The notes beneath the pieces were generated by a model. That model did not search any database. It was given only the letters and a program-made list of their open reading frames with translations, and was not told the origin of the DNA. This document shows positions 34,825 through 43,263 of a stretch of 50,261 bases of DNA, piece by piece (position 1 is the first letter of the stretch; each line of letters opens with the position of its first letter). Source of the DNA: Methylobacterium gnaphalii (GTDB lineage Bacteria; Pseudomonadota; Alphaproteobacteria; Rhizobiales; Beijerinckiaceae); contig NZ_BJZV01000027.1 in assembly GCF_007992215.1 (NCBI RefSeq), forward strand, positions 1-50,261, in the 5' to 3' direction. A program made the position numbers and the translations under genes.

Positions 34825-35796
34825 TCAACGCGGGCCTGCGGATTCGATCTCCGCCGGAGAGTTGGGTCGATCAGTGTACAAGGGGAAGGATACGCGCCCC
34901 CAGATCTGGCTACCTCCGCCCGTGTTCTTGGCCACGAAGTTCTGCTGGTAGTAGAGCTGCACCGCGAACGGCCCCGGATTGTAGCTGATCATCGGGCCGA
35001 TCGAAGCATACTCGAGCTTGTTGCCGTAGCCGCGACCATTTGGAATCGCGCTGACGATCCGCCCGTACTGGCGATCAGCTTCGAATTGATTGATGTAGAC
35101 CGATGTGACGCCGATGTCGAAAATGCCGAACCTGCGCGTCAACGTCGCCTCGTTGATGAAGAACGTTCCGGACTGATAGTGCGTGTAATTGTTCTCGGTG
35201 TTGATGTTCAACATCATATTGTCGGTGAACGACCAACCGTTGTTGAGATAGGTCAATGCGACGCGAGGCTGGTAGGTCCAGTAGTTTCGGCCCACGCTGA
35301 CCGGTGCCGTCGCCGGGGTCGGCGACAAGCGGTTGATCCGGTACGATCCGTCCTTGAGATACAGGTCGTGTCCAACGCTCACGTTGAAGCCGTTGCCGAG
35401 CTTCCAAGAGAGCGTTCCGAAATTGACGACCGTGTTCACGACCCCCAACTGGTCGCTCGAGAGGGCTGGTGTATCGAGGGTCTGGTAGCGGATCGGCTGC
35501 GTGACGCCGAACGCGTAGGACGCCCCGAAGATATTTAGGTTCGTCACGTAGAGAAACGTCAGGGCGGCCGGGGTCGATCCGATGCGAGCCGCGGTCTCGT
35601 CGCCTCGGCTGTTATGGCCGCGAAACGAGAAGTGCGATGCGAAGGCGGACGCGTAGAGACCGGGCGCCGGCAGCAACCCGAGCGGTAGGCCGAGGGTAAC
35701 GCCGGGCAGATACGCCGGCACGTCTTCGACCGCATGCGCGGGTTGGGCCGCCAAGGAGGCGGTTAGGCCGATCGCGAGTACATCAAATCTCTTCAT
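34825..35796 (-). CDS. Outer-membrane MetA-type (phenol degradation) beta-barrel protein
   Basis: The 323-aa protein from ATG at 35796 begins with a signal peptide (MKRFDVLAIG, then a hydrophobic stretch and AHA cleavage before VED). The mature part is built of alternating aromatic strands typical of the MetA/SphA family of outer-membrane proteins near aromatic catabolic genes. The frame extends to 35901, but the signal peptide fixes the start. It is first in a minus-strand unit with the enamidase and amidase genes, so it probably takes up the substrate across the outer membrane. A palindrome at 35848-35868 lies in its promoter region. Confidence 0.8.
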   Translation of the reverse strand: MKRFDVLAIGLTASLAAQPAHAVEDVPAYLPGVTLGLPLGLLPAPGLYASAFASHFSFRGHNSRGDETAARIGSTPAALTFLYVTNLNIFGASYAFGVTQPIRYQTLDTPALSSDQLGVVNTVVNFGTLSWKLGNGFNVSVGHDLYLKDGSYRINRLSPTPATAPVSVGRNYWTYQPRVALTYLNNGWSFTDNMMLNINTENNYTHYQSGTFFINEATLTRRFGIFDIGVTSVYINQFEADRQYGRIVSAIPNGRGYGNKLEYASIGPMISYNPGPFAVQLYYQQNFVAKNTGGGSQIWGRVSFPLYTDRPNSPAEIESAGPR

Positions 35797-35847
35797 CGTC
35801 GCCAGGCCCCCAGCCCGATACGGACATTGCCGCAGTTCATTTGATCG

Positions 35848-35868
35848 CCAGATTATCTGACAATCTGG
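35848..35868. promoter_or_regulatory. Palindromic operator, GntR (FadR/FCD) type
   Basis: Inverted repeat CCAGATT...AATCTGG with 7-bp arms, containing ATTATCTGACAAT (35852-35864). On the other strand this reads ATTGTCAGATAAT, one half-site base off the TTGTnnnACAA pattern found at three other promoters in the cluster. It lies about 55 bp upstream of the outer-membrane protein gene. Confidence 0.6.
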
Positions 35869-36026
35869 CGCAAAGATTCCGCTGAGGTTTCGAAAGGTCA
35901 AGCCTCAAAGTCGATCACGGACAGCGCAAAAACTTTGCAGTCGGCGCTTTCAGGATGCATCGCATCATCGGATCCGAGAGCGGACGGCAGCGCACAAATG
36001 AGCCATCTTGACCGTCGCATTGACAA

Positions 36027-36039
36027 ATTGTTTGACAAT
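36027..36039. promoter_or_regulatory. Perfect ATTGTTTGACAAT operator, GntR (FadR/FCD) type
   Basis: Five-base arms ATTGT and ACAAT around TTG. It sits 60 bp upstream of the aldehyde dehydrogenase gene. The pattern fits the TnGTnnnACnA consensus of the FadR subfamily; a gene for such a regulator is at 42595-43263. Confidence 0.65.
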
Positions 36040-36098
36040 ATGGATGGCTAGGCGGCAATCCTGCCTTCAGCCTCGCAGACCGACATCCCGAGACGACA

Positions 36099-37493
36099 GT
36101 GGCGATACCCGAGCACAACGACGCCAAGGCGCAATCGATCAGCCCTGTGGACGGGACTTTGATCGAGACGTTCGACGATCACTCCCCGAGCGAGGTGGAG
36201 CGTCGGCTATCTGCTGCCCAGGGTGGCTTCGATGCTTGGCGTCGGCGGTCCGTCGAAGAGCGAGCGGACGTCGTCGCTGCGTTGGGAGCGTTCCTGGAGC
36301 GGCATCGCGACCGTCTCGCGGCCCACATCACCGCCGAAATGGGCAAGACGATCAAGGAGGCGACGGCCGAGATCGACAAATGCGCTGCCACATGCCGATG
36401 GTATGCGGAGCACGGGCCGGCGATGCTGCGGGATCGCGTCGCGCCCGTCGATCAAGGGCGGGCGATGGTCGCGCAGCGGCCGATCGGCGTCATCCTCGGC
36501 GTCATGCCGTGGAATTTCCCGTTCTGGCAGGTTCTTCGGGCAGCCATCCCCATCATCCTGTCGGGCAACGGCTATGTCCTGAAGCACGCCCGCAACGTCA
36601 TGCGCTGCGCCTTCGAACTGGAGGTGGCCTGGACGGAGAGCGGCTTGCCTTCCGGCGTCTTCACCGTCGTCAACGTCGACCAGGGCATGACGGCGAAGAT
36701 TTTGGCTGACGCGCGGATCGCGGCCGTGACCTTGACCGGCAGCGCGCGGGCTGGAGCTGCGGTCGCGTCACTCGCCGGTGCGAACTTGAAGAAGTCGGTG
36801 CTCGAGCTCGGCGGATCCGATCCTTTCGTCGTGCTTGAGGGCGCCGACCTGAAGAAGGCTGCGGCAGCAGGTGCGAAGGCGCGCTTCCAGAATGCAGGAC
36901 AGGTCTGCATCGCCGCAAAACGGTTCATTGTAGAGGCGTCGATCGCGGATGCCTTCACGGAGCACCTGATCGACGCGACCCGTGCCCTGAACGTCGGAGA
37001 CCCGACGGTTTCGTCGACGGATCTCGGTCCGATGGCGCGCAGGGATCTCCGCACCGAACTCCAGGGTCAGATCGAACGCTCGATCGCCGCCGGAGCTCGT
37101 CCGTTGCTTGGGGGCCACGAAGTCGAAGGTGCCGGTAATTTTCACGAGCCGACCATCCTGGCAGGCGTGTTGCCGGGGATGGCCGCCTTCGACGAGGAGA
37201 CCTTCGGACCTTGCGCGGCCATCACGGAGGCGCGCGACACGGATCATGCGATCGCCCTGGCCAACCTGAGCTCCTACGGCCTGAGCGCCAGTCTCTGGAC
37301 GGAAGACAGCTCGACTGGTGCGGCGTTTGCTGACCGCTTCGAATGCGGAGGCGTATTTCTCAACGGGTTTCCCACCTCGGATCCGCGTATTCCCATCGGG
37401 GGAGTCAAACAGAGCGGCTACGGTCGCGAGCTCTCCCATTACGGCATCACGGAATTCGTCAACGCTCAGACCGTGTGGCGCGATCGGCCCTGA
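36099..37493 (+). CDS. NAD(P)-dependent aldehyde dehydrogenase, succinate-semialdehyde type
   Basis: The 464-aa protein (GTG start) has the aldehyde dehydrogenase fold, with the nucleotide-binding GSARAGAA stretch, general base Glu in LELGGSDPFVV (about 236) and catalytic Cys270 in NAGQVC. Length and motifs resemble the Sad/YneI subgroup of succinate-semialdehyde dehydrogenases. It heads the plus-strand unit with the ubiD and ubiX-like genes. A perfect palindrome at 36027-36039 lies 60 bp upstream. The likely role is the last pathway step, oxidising succinic or a similar semialdehyde to a TCA-cycle acid. Confidence 0.88.
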   Translation: MAIPEHNDAKAQSISPVDGTLIETFDDHSPSEVERRLSAAQGGFDAWRRRSVEERADVVAALGAFLERHRDRLAAHITAEMGKTIKEATAEIDKCAATCRWYAEHGPAMLRDRVAPVDQGRAMVAQRPIGVILGVMPWNFPFWQVLRAAIPIILSGNGYVLKHARNVMRCAFELEVAWTESGLPSGVFTVVNVDQGMTAKILADARIAAVTLTGSARAGAAVASLAGANLKKSVLELGGSDPFVVLEGADLKKAAAAGAKARFQNAGQVCIAAKRFIVEASIADAFTEHLIDATRALNVGDPTVSSTDLGPMARRDLRTELQGQIERSIAAGARPLLGGHEVEGAGNFHEPTILAGVLPGMAAFDEETFGPCAAITEARDTDHAIALANLSSYGLSASLWTEDSSTGAAFADRFECGGVFLNGFPTSDPRIPIGGVKQSGYGRELSHYGITEFVNAQTVWRDRP

Positions 37494-37570
37494 TTGAGCC
37501 CATCCCGGAAGTCCATAGGCCAATTCGCCGGCTTCCCGCCCACGGACTACGAAGCCCTCAGGAGCCTTCG

Positions 37571-39001
37571 ATGCACACAGTCGCCTACAAGGATCTTCGC
37601 GAGTTCATCGCGCTCGTAGAGGAAGCCGGAAGCCTCAGGCGGATCGCAGGTGCGAGCGCGCTCCATGAGATCGGTGCCATCACCGAGGTGGCTGCCGGGA
37701 TGCCCGACCCGCCGGCGCTCCTGTTCGACAAGATTCCCGGGTTCGCGCACGGCTTCAGGGTGTTCAGCAACGCTACGACGAGCCTGCAGCGCGCGGCCTT
37801 GGCTCTCGGCTTCGACGCGGAGACCACGCCACTCGAGGCGCTCAAGGCGTGGAAGTCCCGAAGGAACGAACTCAAGCCGATCCCGCCACGCGTCGTGAAG
37901 GATGCTCCTTTTCTCGAGCACACGAGCTGGGGTGCCGACGTCGATCTCCGACAGTACCCGGCACCCCATTGGCACAAGCTCGACGGCGGTCCGTACATCG
38001 GGTCGGGCAGCCTGATCATCACGCGGGATCCGGACAGCGGCTGGATCAACGCGGCGATCTATCGGGTCCAGGTCCATGGCCACAACAAGGTGACGATCCA
38101 GTTCGACCACACCGGCCGCCACGGCTCGATGATCGCACGAAAGTACTGGGAGAAGGGCAAGAGCTGTCCCGTCGCGATCGTGAACGGTCAGGATCCGGCT
38201 CTCTTCATCGCCGGCTTCGAGTACCTTCCCGCCGAGCAGTCGGAGTACGATTTCGCAGGCTCGATCAAAGGCTTCCCGATCGACGTTGTCGACGGGCCCG
38301 TGACGGGGCTGCCGATTCCCGCCGGCGCGGAGATCGTACTCGAGGGCGAGCTTCTACCCCTTTCCATGGAGAGCCTGTCCGAGGGACCGTTCGGCGAGTT
38401 CACCGGCTACTACGCGGCCGATGCGAAACCCGCTCCCGTGATGGTCGTGCAGGCATCCTACCACCGGACGGACCCCATCCTGTTCGGCTCGCCGCCTCTC
38501 AAGCCGCCCCGCTTCCATTTCGGTCTGCCGTTCCGGGCGGCCACGCTCTGGAGCGGCCTCGAGCAGCTTGGCGTCACCGACGTGACGGGCGTCTGGCAGC
38601 ATGTCTCCCAGCTGATGACCGTCGTATCCTTGAAGCAGCGCTACGCGGGCCATGCCAAGCGCGCGGCTCTGATCGCAGCGGCGAACAGCTACATGGGCCG
38701 CATCGTCGTCGTGGTCGACGACGACATCGATCCGTCGAACCTTGCCGACGTGATGTGGGCGGTCACGACCCGGGCCGAGCCGTCGGAGCAGGTCGACATC
38801 GTCCGGAATGCGTGGAGCTCGGCTCTGGATCCGCGGATCCCGCTGGCTTCGAAGCAGGTCGGCCTGACCTCGCATTCCAAGATGATCATCGACGCCTGCC
38901 GCCCCTTCGATCAGCTCGAAAGCTATCCGAAAACCACCGCGCTCTCGATCAAAGACGCCCAGGCGACCTTCGCCAAGTGGGGCCGGTTTCTCCAGAAGTA
39001 G
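37571..39001 (+). CDS. ubiD: UbiD-family prenylated-FMN-dependent decarboxylase
   Basis: The 476-aa protein from ATG at 37571 (preceded by AGGAG) has the UbiD fold. The Arg of SMIARKYW (about residue 190) and the two Glu residues of EGPFGEFTGYY (about 270 and 275) form the E-R-E set that handles prFMN and substrate protonation. The family reversibly decarboxylates unsaturated and aromatic acids, including pyrrole and furan carboxylates. The longer frame to 37343 overlaps the dehydrogenase gene and is not the natural start. It is followed 48 bp later by its cofactor-making partner. The substrate cannot be read from sequence; an N-heteroaromatic acid is suggested by the nearby enamidase and amidase. 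Confidence 0.93.
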   Translation: MHTVAYKDLREFIALVEEAGSLRRIAGASALHEIGAITEVAAGMPDPPALLFDKIPGFAHGFRVFSNATTSLQRAALALGFDAETTPLEALKAWKSRRNELKPIPPRVVKDAPFLEHTSWGADVDLRQYPAPHWHKLDGGPYIGSGSLIITRDPDSGWINAAIYRVQVHGHNKVTIQFDHTGRHGSMIARKYWEKGKSCPVAIVNGQDPALFIAGFEYLPAEQSEYDFAGSIKGFPIDVVDGPVTGLPIPAGAEIVLEGELLPLSMESLSEGPFGEFTGYYAADAKPAPVMVVQASYHRTDPILFGSPPLKPPRFHFGLPFRAATLWSGLEQLGVTDVTGVWQHVSQLMTVVSLKQRYAGHAKRAALIAAANSYMGRIVVVVDDDIDPSNLADVMWAVTTRAEPSEQVDIVRNAWSSALDPRIPLASKQVGLTSHSKMIIDACRPFDQLESYPKTTALSIKDAQATFAKWGRFLQK

Positions 39002-39049
39002 TAAGATCGGCAAGGGGTCGGCCGAATCTCCCGAACAGGCAGAAGATCG

Positions 39050-39634
39050 ATGGTCGAAAAGACGGCGGATCTGATCGTCGCGATGACGGGAGCCAGCGGA
39101 TCGGTTCTCTGCGTCAGGCTCCTGCAGCGGCTGAGGGCGACCCCGCTCCGCGCACACCTCGTCGCGAGCAAATGGGGGATCCAGACCCTCCAGCACGAAT
39201 GCGGGCTCGGGTTGTCCGACCTGCAGGCATTCGCCGAAGTCAGCTATTCGGATCAGGATCTCGGGGCGGCGATCTCCAGCGGCTCCTTCCGAACGATCGG
39301 CATGGTCGTGCTTCCGTGCTCGATGAAGACTTTGGCCTGCATCGCCAACGGGACCGGGTCCGGGCTGATCCACAGGGCCGCCGATGTCGTCCTCAAGGAG
39401 CGTCGGCGCTTGGTCCTCGCCGTCCGCGAAACGCCTCTGAACGACATCCACCTGGAGAACATGCTCAAGTTGTCCCGGATGGGCGCTACGATCTTTCCTC
39501 CGGTGCCGACCTTCTACGCCTTGCCGAAGACCGTCGAGGAACTCGTTGATCACAGCGTTTCACGCATCCTCGATCAGTTCGGCGAGTTCCACGAACCATT
39601 GGTGCGCTGGCAGGGGATGCGCGAACGCTCCTAG
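39050..39634 (+). CDS. ubiX: UbiX-family flavin prenyltransferase
   Basis: The 194-aa flavoprotein has the UbiX motifs: the FMN-binding GASGS (about residues 15-19), LPCSMKTLACIANG (about 88-101), the VVLKERRRLVLAVRETPLN box (about 113-131) and a C-terminal PPVPTFYALPKT. It makes prenylated FMN from FMN and dimethylallyl phosphate for the UbiD enzyme encoded upstream, so the cluster brings its own cofactor supply. It starts at ATG with a spaced GGCAGAAG upstream. Confidence 0.95.
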   Translation: MVEKTADLIVAMTGASGSVLCVRLLQRLRATPLRAHLVASKWGIQTLQHECGLGLSDLQAFAEVSYSDQDLGAAISSGSFRTIGMVVLPCSMKTLACIANGTGSGLIHRAADVVLKERRRLVLAVRETPLNDIHLENMLKLSRMGATIFPPVPTFYALPKTVEELVDHSVSRILDQFGEFHEPLVRWQGMRERS

Positions 39635-39664
39635 TTGCAGCGAGACCCCATCCAGGCGGACTTC

Positions 39665-40147
39665 ATGAAGGACGTTTCGAGCGACTTGCAGCGCTTCGCG
39701 TTCGAGAGATACCAGGAGCCGGGAGTGGGCTCGTCCTGCCTGGAGTTCCAGGAGGCGGGCTTCGACGTGATCCTCGTCCTCTACCTCGTGTGGTGCGCCG
39801 AGGCAGGCTATGTCCTGACCTTGGACGATGTCGTCGCAGCCGATCGGCGACTGTCGGACTGGCGGCGGCAGGTGATCGAACCGTTACGGTCGGTTCGAAG
39901 GCTGCTGAAGACAGCCGATCTGCTGCCGGGAGTCTCGCTCGGGCCCTATCGAGACAGGATCAAGACCATGGAAATCGAGGCTGAAACTTTGGCGTTCGAG
40001 TCGCTGGCTTCGATCGATCGCCGCCGAAGCGATCCCCTTCGGCAAAGCGCTGAAAACTACCTGCGCATGTATTCGGCATTTCTCGGCAGGATCGCGCCCG
40101 AACAGGCGCTGCAACGGATCTGCCTCCAGCTGCCAAGGCCGGCTTGA
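39665..40147 (+). CDS. TIGR02444 (DUF2390) family protein
   Basis: The protein of about 160 residues has the family pattern: an aromatic-helical start (LQRFAFERYQEPGV), FDVILVLYLVWCAEAG in the first helix bundle and LSDWRRQVIEPLRSVRR after it. The biochemical role of the family is unknown. I prefer the ATG at 39665, which has AGGCGGA 4 bp upstream. A TTG at 39635, directly after the ubiX-like stop, is in the same frame. It is the last gene of the unit starting at 36099 and ends 6 bp from the convergent LysR gene. Confidence 0.75.
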   Translation: MKDVSSDLQRFAFERYQEPGVGSSCLEFQEAGFDVILVLYLVWCAEAGYVLTLDDVVAADRRLSDWRRQVIEPLRSVRRLLKTADLLPGVSLGPYRDRIKTMEIEAETLAFESLASIDRRRSDPLRQSAENYLRMYSAFLGRIAPEQALQRICLQLPRPA

Positions 40148-40153
40148 TCGCAG

Positions 40154-41086
40154 CTAGATCGACGCAGACGAGCCCGTCCCGGTGCCAACCGAACTTTGTT
40201 CGACGAACCGCTGGATCAACCAACAGCCGGCCGGTCCAGGCGGCTTGTCTGCCCGGTAGATTGCAGTGAACGGGAGACGCCGATGCGTCGCTTCAGGCAT
40301 GTGCAGCTCGACCAGGCGTCCAGCATCGATATCCGCCTGGACGAGGTGGGTCGGCATGGTTCCCCAGCCGATGCCCGCAAGCAGCAAGGTACGCTTCGAG
40401 CTGAGATCGGAGAGGCGCCACGTCCGCGTCGCGACGATGCCGAATTCCTGGCCTTCCGAAAGAGGTGTGCGATCGGCGATGACGAGCTGAACGTGGTCTC
40501 GGGCTGAGCCAGGTGTCTCGGCGTCGGCTGTCACCAGGGGATGCTCGGGCGCCGCAACTGGCAACATCTCGACATCGCCAACCGATATCTGCTCGATGGC
40601 TGGCCCGTATCGTCCCAGACCTCGACCGCGATCCCGATGACCGATCGTCCGCTGATGACGGATTGTTGGACTGCGCCCAACGCCTCGACATTCAAGGCGT
40701 AGCGCGACGGTCGAAAACCGCGCCTGGAAGCCCGTCAAGACGTCCACGAGCCTGTCGCCCGGCATGAGAACGCTCACGGCTATGCTGATTTCGGCCTCGA
40801 GGCCGCTCAACATGCTGCCGACCTTGGCCCGTAGCGCGTCGAGGCTGTGTGAAACGGTCCTTGCTTCGGCAAGAACCGCGGCGCCAGCTTCGGTCAACTG
40901 GGCCCGCCGAGTCGTCTCTCTGTCGAACAGGGGCAGACCGAGCTGTTGTTCGAGATTTGCGATCGCATAGCTGATCACGGACGTAGCGCGATTCAGCTTT
41001 CGGCCCGCGGCGGCGAAACTGCCGGTCTCGACCACGCAGAGAAAGACCCGCAGTTGGTCGAGCGTCGGACTTCCAGGTCCAGACAT
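40154..41086 (-). CDS. LysR-family transcriptional regulator with an out-of-frame patch
   Basis: The 310-aa protein has a clear LysR HTH at residues 8-70 (LRVFLCVVETGSFAAAGRKL) and an effector domain. In the effector domain a patch of about 25 residues (about 40610-40690) reads as nonsense (CRGVGRSPTIRHQ). The alternative frame gives sensible LysR sequence (VEALGAVQQSVISGRSVIG), after which the original frame resumes (GPAIEQISVGDVEM). Two compensating single-base changes are the simplest reading: old mutations or base-calling errors. The gene remains open throughout. It faces the TIGR02444 gene and could regulate part of the cluster. Confidence 0.8.
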   Translation of the reverse strand: MSGPGSPTLDQLRVFLCVVETGSFAAAGRKLNRATSVISYAIANLEQQLGLPLFDRETTRRAQLTEAGAAVLAEARTVSHSLDALRAKVGSMLSGLEAEISIAVSVLMPGDRLVDVLTGFQARFSTVALRLECRGVGRSPTIRHQRTIGHRDRGRGLGRYGPAIEQISVGDVEMLPVAAPEHPLVTADAETPGSARDHVQLVIADRTPLSEGQEFGIVATRTWRLSDLSSKRTLLLAGIGWGTMPTHLVQADIDAGRLVELHMPEATHRRLPFTAIYRADKPPGPAGCWLIQRFVEQSSVGTGTGSSASI

Positions 41087-41200
41087 GCCTGTGCCTTCGA
41101 CTTGCCTCTACGCGGCATCGCGTGCGCAGAAGACGCGGCCTTACGGCGAGCCGTCCGACGCTTGCGGTTGCCGCTATGCCCGGACGTTCGATTAGGCATC

Positions 41201-41228
41201 CTTCGCGGCGGCCGCTTTCGCCGCGAAG
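41201..41228. terminator. Strong hairpin, possible terminator
   Basis: Perfect 10-bp stem CTTCGCGGCG/CGCCGCGAAG with an 8-nt loop, 38 bp past the stop of the minus-strand DUF1185 gene. There is no T tract on either side, so intrinsic termination is only possible, not certain. Confidence 0.35.
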
Positions 41229-41265
41229 AATGATCGGCAGGATACAGTCGCGCGATCGAACACGA

Positions 41266-41844
41266 CTATCTCGATCGGCTGGACTGCGCCTCCTCGCGCG
41301 TCATGCCGCCGACACGGGCGTTCAACCGACCGCGCGTCGCTACGCAGAAGATCAGAGCGACCTCGTCGGGCAGCGGCGAGTCCGGAATGAACAGACTCAT
41401 CGTGTCGTAGTGCGACCGGACGTAGACGTCGTCCATGGAGTTCATCGGAACATCGACGGGGGTCCCTGGAGAGGCGACCTTCGTGACCGAAGAGATCCAG
41501 GCTTCGCCGCCGATCAGTTCCCGGATCGGGTTCGCGAAGGCTGTGCTGAGGAGCATGTTGGCGTGCTCCTTCTCGCCCGCGAGGCCTACGAGACCAGCCT
41601 TTCCGTAGCTCTGCGCGGTCGCGCCGTGGAACTCCAGTGTACGGCGAAGCCTGTCGCCCATTTCGCGACCAAGCTCGGGGCTGGCTTCGATGTAGGGACC
41701 AAGGTCCTCAACATAGCGGCCGACCAATGGATTCTCGACGACGAGAATTTCGGCGATCTTGATCAACGGCTCTTCGGAAACCTGGCCAAAATCTTGGAAT
41801 TGCTTGTCGATGATTGTCGAAGTTCGTCTAACCTTGAAGGCCAT
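41266..41844 (-). CDS. Amino acid synthesis family protein (DUF1185, PF06684)
   Basis: The 192-aa protein from ATG at 41844 matches the DUF1185 pattern: an N-terminal strand, ILVVENPLVGRYVEDL (about residues 36-51), a middle GKAGLVGLAGEKEHANMLL and PVDVPMNSMDDVYVRSHYD in the C-terminal half. Structures of the family show a chorismate-mutase-like fold; the reaction is unknown. The start is set by the family; a GTG at 41874 is in the same frame. It is divergent from the EthD-like gene, with one GntR-type palindrome between them, so it belongs to the same regulon. It probably processes an intermediate of the pathway. Confidence 0.82.
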   Translation of the reverse strand: MAFKVRRTSTIIDKQFQDFGQVSEEPLIKIAEILVVENPLVGRYVEDLGPYIEASPELGREMGDRLRRTLEFHGATAQSYGKAGLVGLAGEKEHANMLLSTAFANPIRELIGGEAWISSVTKVASPGTPVDVPMNSMDDVYVRSHYDTMSLFIPDSPLPDEVALIFCVATRGRLNARVGGMTREEAQSSRSR

Positions 41845-41885
41845 GTGATTACCGGTTGTGGCGTTGACAGCCACGCTATTTTCAT

Positions 41886-41898
41886 ATTGTAAGACAAC
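41886..41898. promoter_or_regulatory. ATTGTAAGACAAC operator, GntR (FadR/FCD) type
   Basis: TTGT-AAG-ACAA palindrome in the 76-bp divergent region between the DUF1185 gene (minus) and the EthD-like gene (plus), 22 bp from the latter's start. It can cover both promoters. Confidence 0.65.
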
Positions 41899-41920
41899 CT
41901 GTCAAGATGAAGGAGTGGCC

Positions 41921-42595
41921 ATGCGTGGCGATGCCGTCCTGTTTTCGGAGATGACGCCCGATGCGTCCTTCGAAGCGGATTTTCACGATTGGTACGACAA
42001 CGAGCACATCCCGATCAGGATGGACGCCCCCGGATTCCGCAGTGCGCAGCGCTACAAGCGCGACGGCGGGCCGGGCTATCTCGCCGTCTACGAACTTGCG
42101 TCTGACGAGGCTCTGCGCACGCCTTCATACGATGTGATCAAGAAGCAGCCGAGTACCCGCACCCGCTTCATGTTGGACAACGTGACCGGTTTCACGCGCT
42201 ACACCGCGCGCTCCATCGGGATCGCCGAAAAGGCGGAGCATCCAGATGCATTCGCGACTGCGCCGGTGCTATATGCTGTCAGCTTCACGGTTCCCAAAGA
42301 CGGTATGGCCGAATTCGACGCCTGGAACGAGGAGGAGCACGTTCCGCTTCTCATGCGTTGCGGCGACTGGCTCCAAGTTCGGCGTTTCGAAGTGATCAGT
42401 GGAGAGCCCGGGACCTACACGCGTTTGACCTTGCATTACCTCCGCGACAAGTCCGCATTGGAGTCGCCCGAACGCGCGGCGGCACGCGATACAGACTGGC
42501 GGAAGCGGCTGGCCAAGCGGTCCTGGTTCAAGGGCGACTATGCGGTGTTCGAGGCCTTCCGGCCTCGGCAGGTTGGACGGTTTCCAGAGCTGTAA
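41921..42595 (+). CDS. EthD-like dimeric alpha/beta-barrel protein
   Basis: The 224-aa protein starts at ATG 41921, with AAGGAG 5 bp upstream. It consists of two ferredoxin-like halves, each with a conserved acidic/His motif: FHDWYDNEHIPIRM (about residues 20-33) and FDAWNEEEHVPLLM (about 132-145). Members of the EthD/dimeric barrel superfamily occur with oxygenases and lyases in catabolic clusters and may bind or isomerise reactive intermediates. Its stop overlaps the GntR start by one base (TAATG), so the two are co-translated. Confidence 0.78.
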   Translation: MRGDAVLFSEMTPDASFEADFHDWYDNEHIPIRMDAPGFRSAQRYKRDGGPGYLAVYELASDEALRTPSYDVIKKQPSTRTRFMLDNVTGFTRYTARSIGIAEKAEHPDAFATAPVLYAVSFTVPKDGMAEFDAWNEEEHVPLLMRCGDWLQVRRFEVISGEPGTYTRLTLHYLRDKSALESPERAAARDTDWRKRLAKRSWFKGDYAVFEAFRPRQVGRFPEL

Positions 42596-43263
42596 TGGAT
42601 CTCAGAGTCTCCACCCAATCCGTCCAGGCCGTCGCCGTCCGCAACATGCGGGAGGCGATAACCTCGGGGTTCTTCCGGCCGGGGGATCGGCTGGTCGAGA
42701 CCGAGATGTGCACGATGCTGGGCATTTCGAGACCCTCTTTGAGGGAAGCACTGCGAAGCCTCGAGGCCGAAAAGCTCATCACCATCGTTCCGAACAGAGG
42801 CCCGATCATCCCGATCCTGACTGCGGAGGAGGCGCGCGAGCTCTACGATGTCCGCATGATGTTGGAGCCTGAGGCATGCGCGCTCTCCGCCTCGCGCGCC
42901 TCGGAGGCGGCCATCAACGCCATGCGCGAAGCGTTGCGCGCGTTCGACGTCGCGGTGAAGAGCGAGGACGCCGCCAGCCAGATCAAGGCGACGCGCTCGT
43001 TCTACGACCAGATCCTGTCCAGCTGCGGGCATCGGTTGATCGAGGAGATGCTGAACACGCTCCTCGCCCGTGTGACCTTTCTCCGAATGAAGTCGATGTC
43101 CCTGGCCGGGCGTGCCGAGAAGAGCTCGCAGGAAATGTGGGCGATCCTGAAGCACATCTCGGCCGGCAATCCAGCCGCGGCGCGGACTGCGGCAGTGCGT
43201 CATGTCAAGAAAGCCTGCGAGGCCGCCATGCTGGCCTACGAGAAGAATGAAGCGACCAGCTGA
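42595..43263 (+). CDS. GntR-family regulator, FadR/FCD subfamily
   Basis: The 222-aa protein has an N-terminal winged HTH (FRPGDRLVETEMCTMLGIS, then RPSLREALRSLEAEKLI, about residues 23-62) and an all-helical FCD ligand-binding domain (about 80-212) with acidic and His residues in the usual places (SFYDQILSSCGH, KHISAGNP, RHVKKA). It is translationally coupled to the EthD-like gene and therefore under the palindrome at 41886-41898, allowing autoregulation. Four sites of the pattern ATTGTnnnACAAT precede the main transcripts of this cluster, making it the likely pathway regulator, released by a substrate or intermediate. Confidence 0.92.
   Translation: MDLRVSTQSVQAVAVRNMREAITSGFFRPGDRLVETEMCTMLGISRPSLREALRSLEAEKLITIVPNRGPIIPILTAEEARELYDVRMMLEPEACALSASRASEAAINAMREALRAFDVAVKSEDAASQIKATRSFYDQILSSCGHRLIEEMLNTLLARVTFLRMKSMSLAGRAEKSSQEMWAILKHISAGNPAAARTAAVRHVKKACEAAMLAYEKNEATS

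Larger units (their letters stand above)
35797..36098. other. 302-bp divergent promoter region
   Basis: This lies between the outer-membrane protein unit (left) and the aldehyde dehydrogenase unit (right). It holds two GntR-type palindromes, one near each promoter (35852-35864 and 36027-36039). The rest has no recognisable gene. Confidence 0.6.

Noticed and set aside
32331..34988. 885-codon plus-strand frame
   Set aside because: It is antisense to the amidase and enamidase genes, both with clear catalytic motifs. The plus-strand translation is Arg/Asp-rich low-complexity sequence typical of a high-GC shadow frame.
37343..37570. N-terminal extension of the UbiD gene
   Set aside because: It overlaps the aldehyde dehydrogenase gene; the ATG at 37571 has a Shine-Dalgarno sequence and gives the family's normal length.
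38354..39553. 399-codon minus-strand frame
   Set aside because: Antisense to the ubiD and ubiX-like genes, which have full family motifs.
41122..41892. 256-codon plus-strand frame
   Set aside because: Antisense to the DUF1185 gene and without family features.
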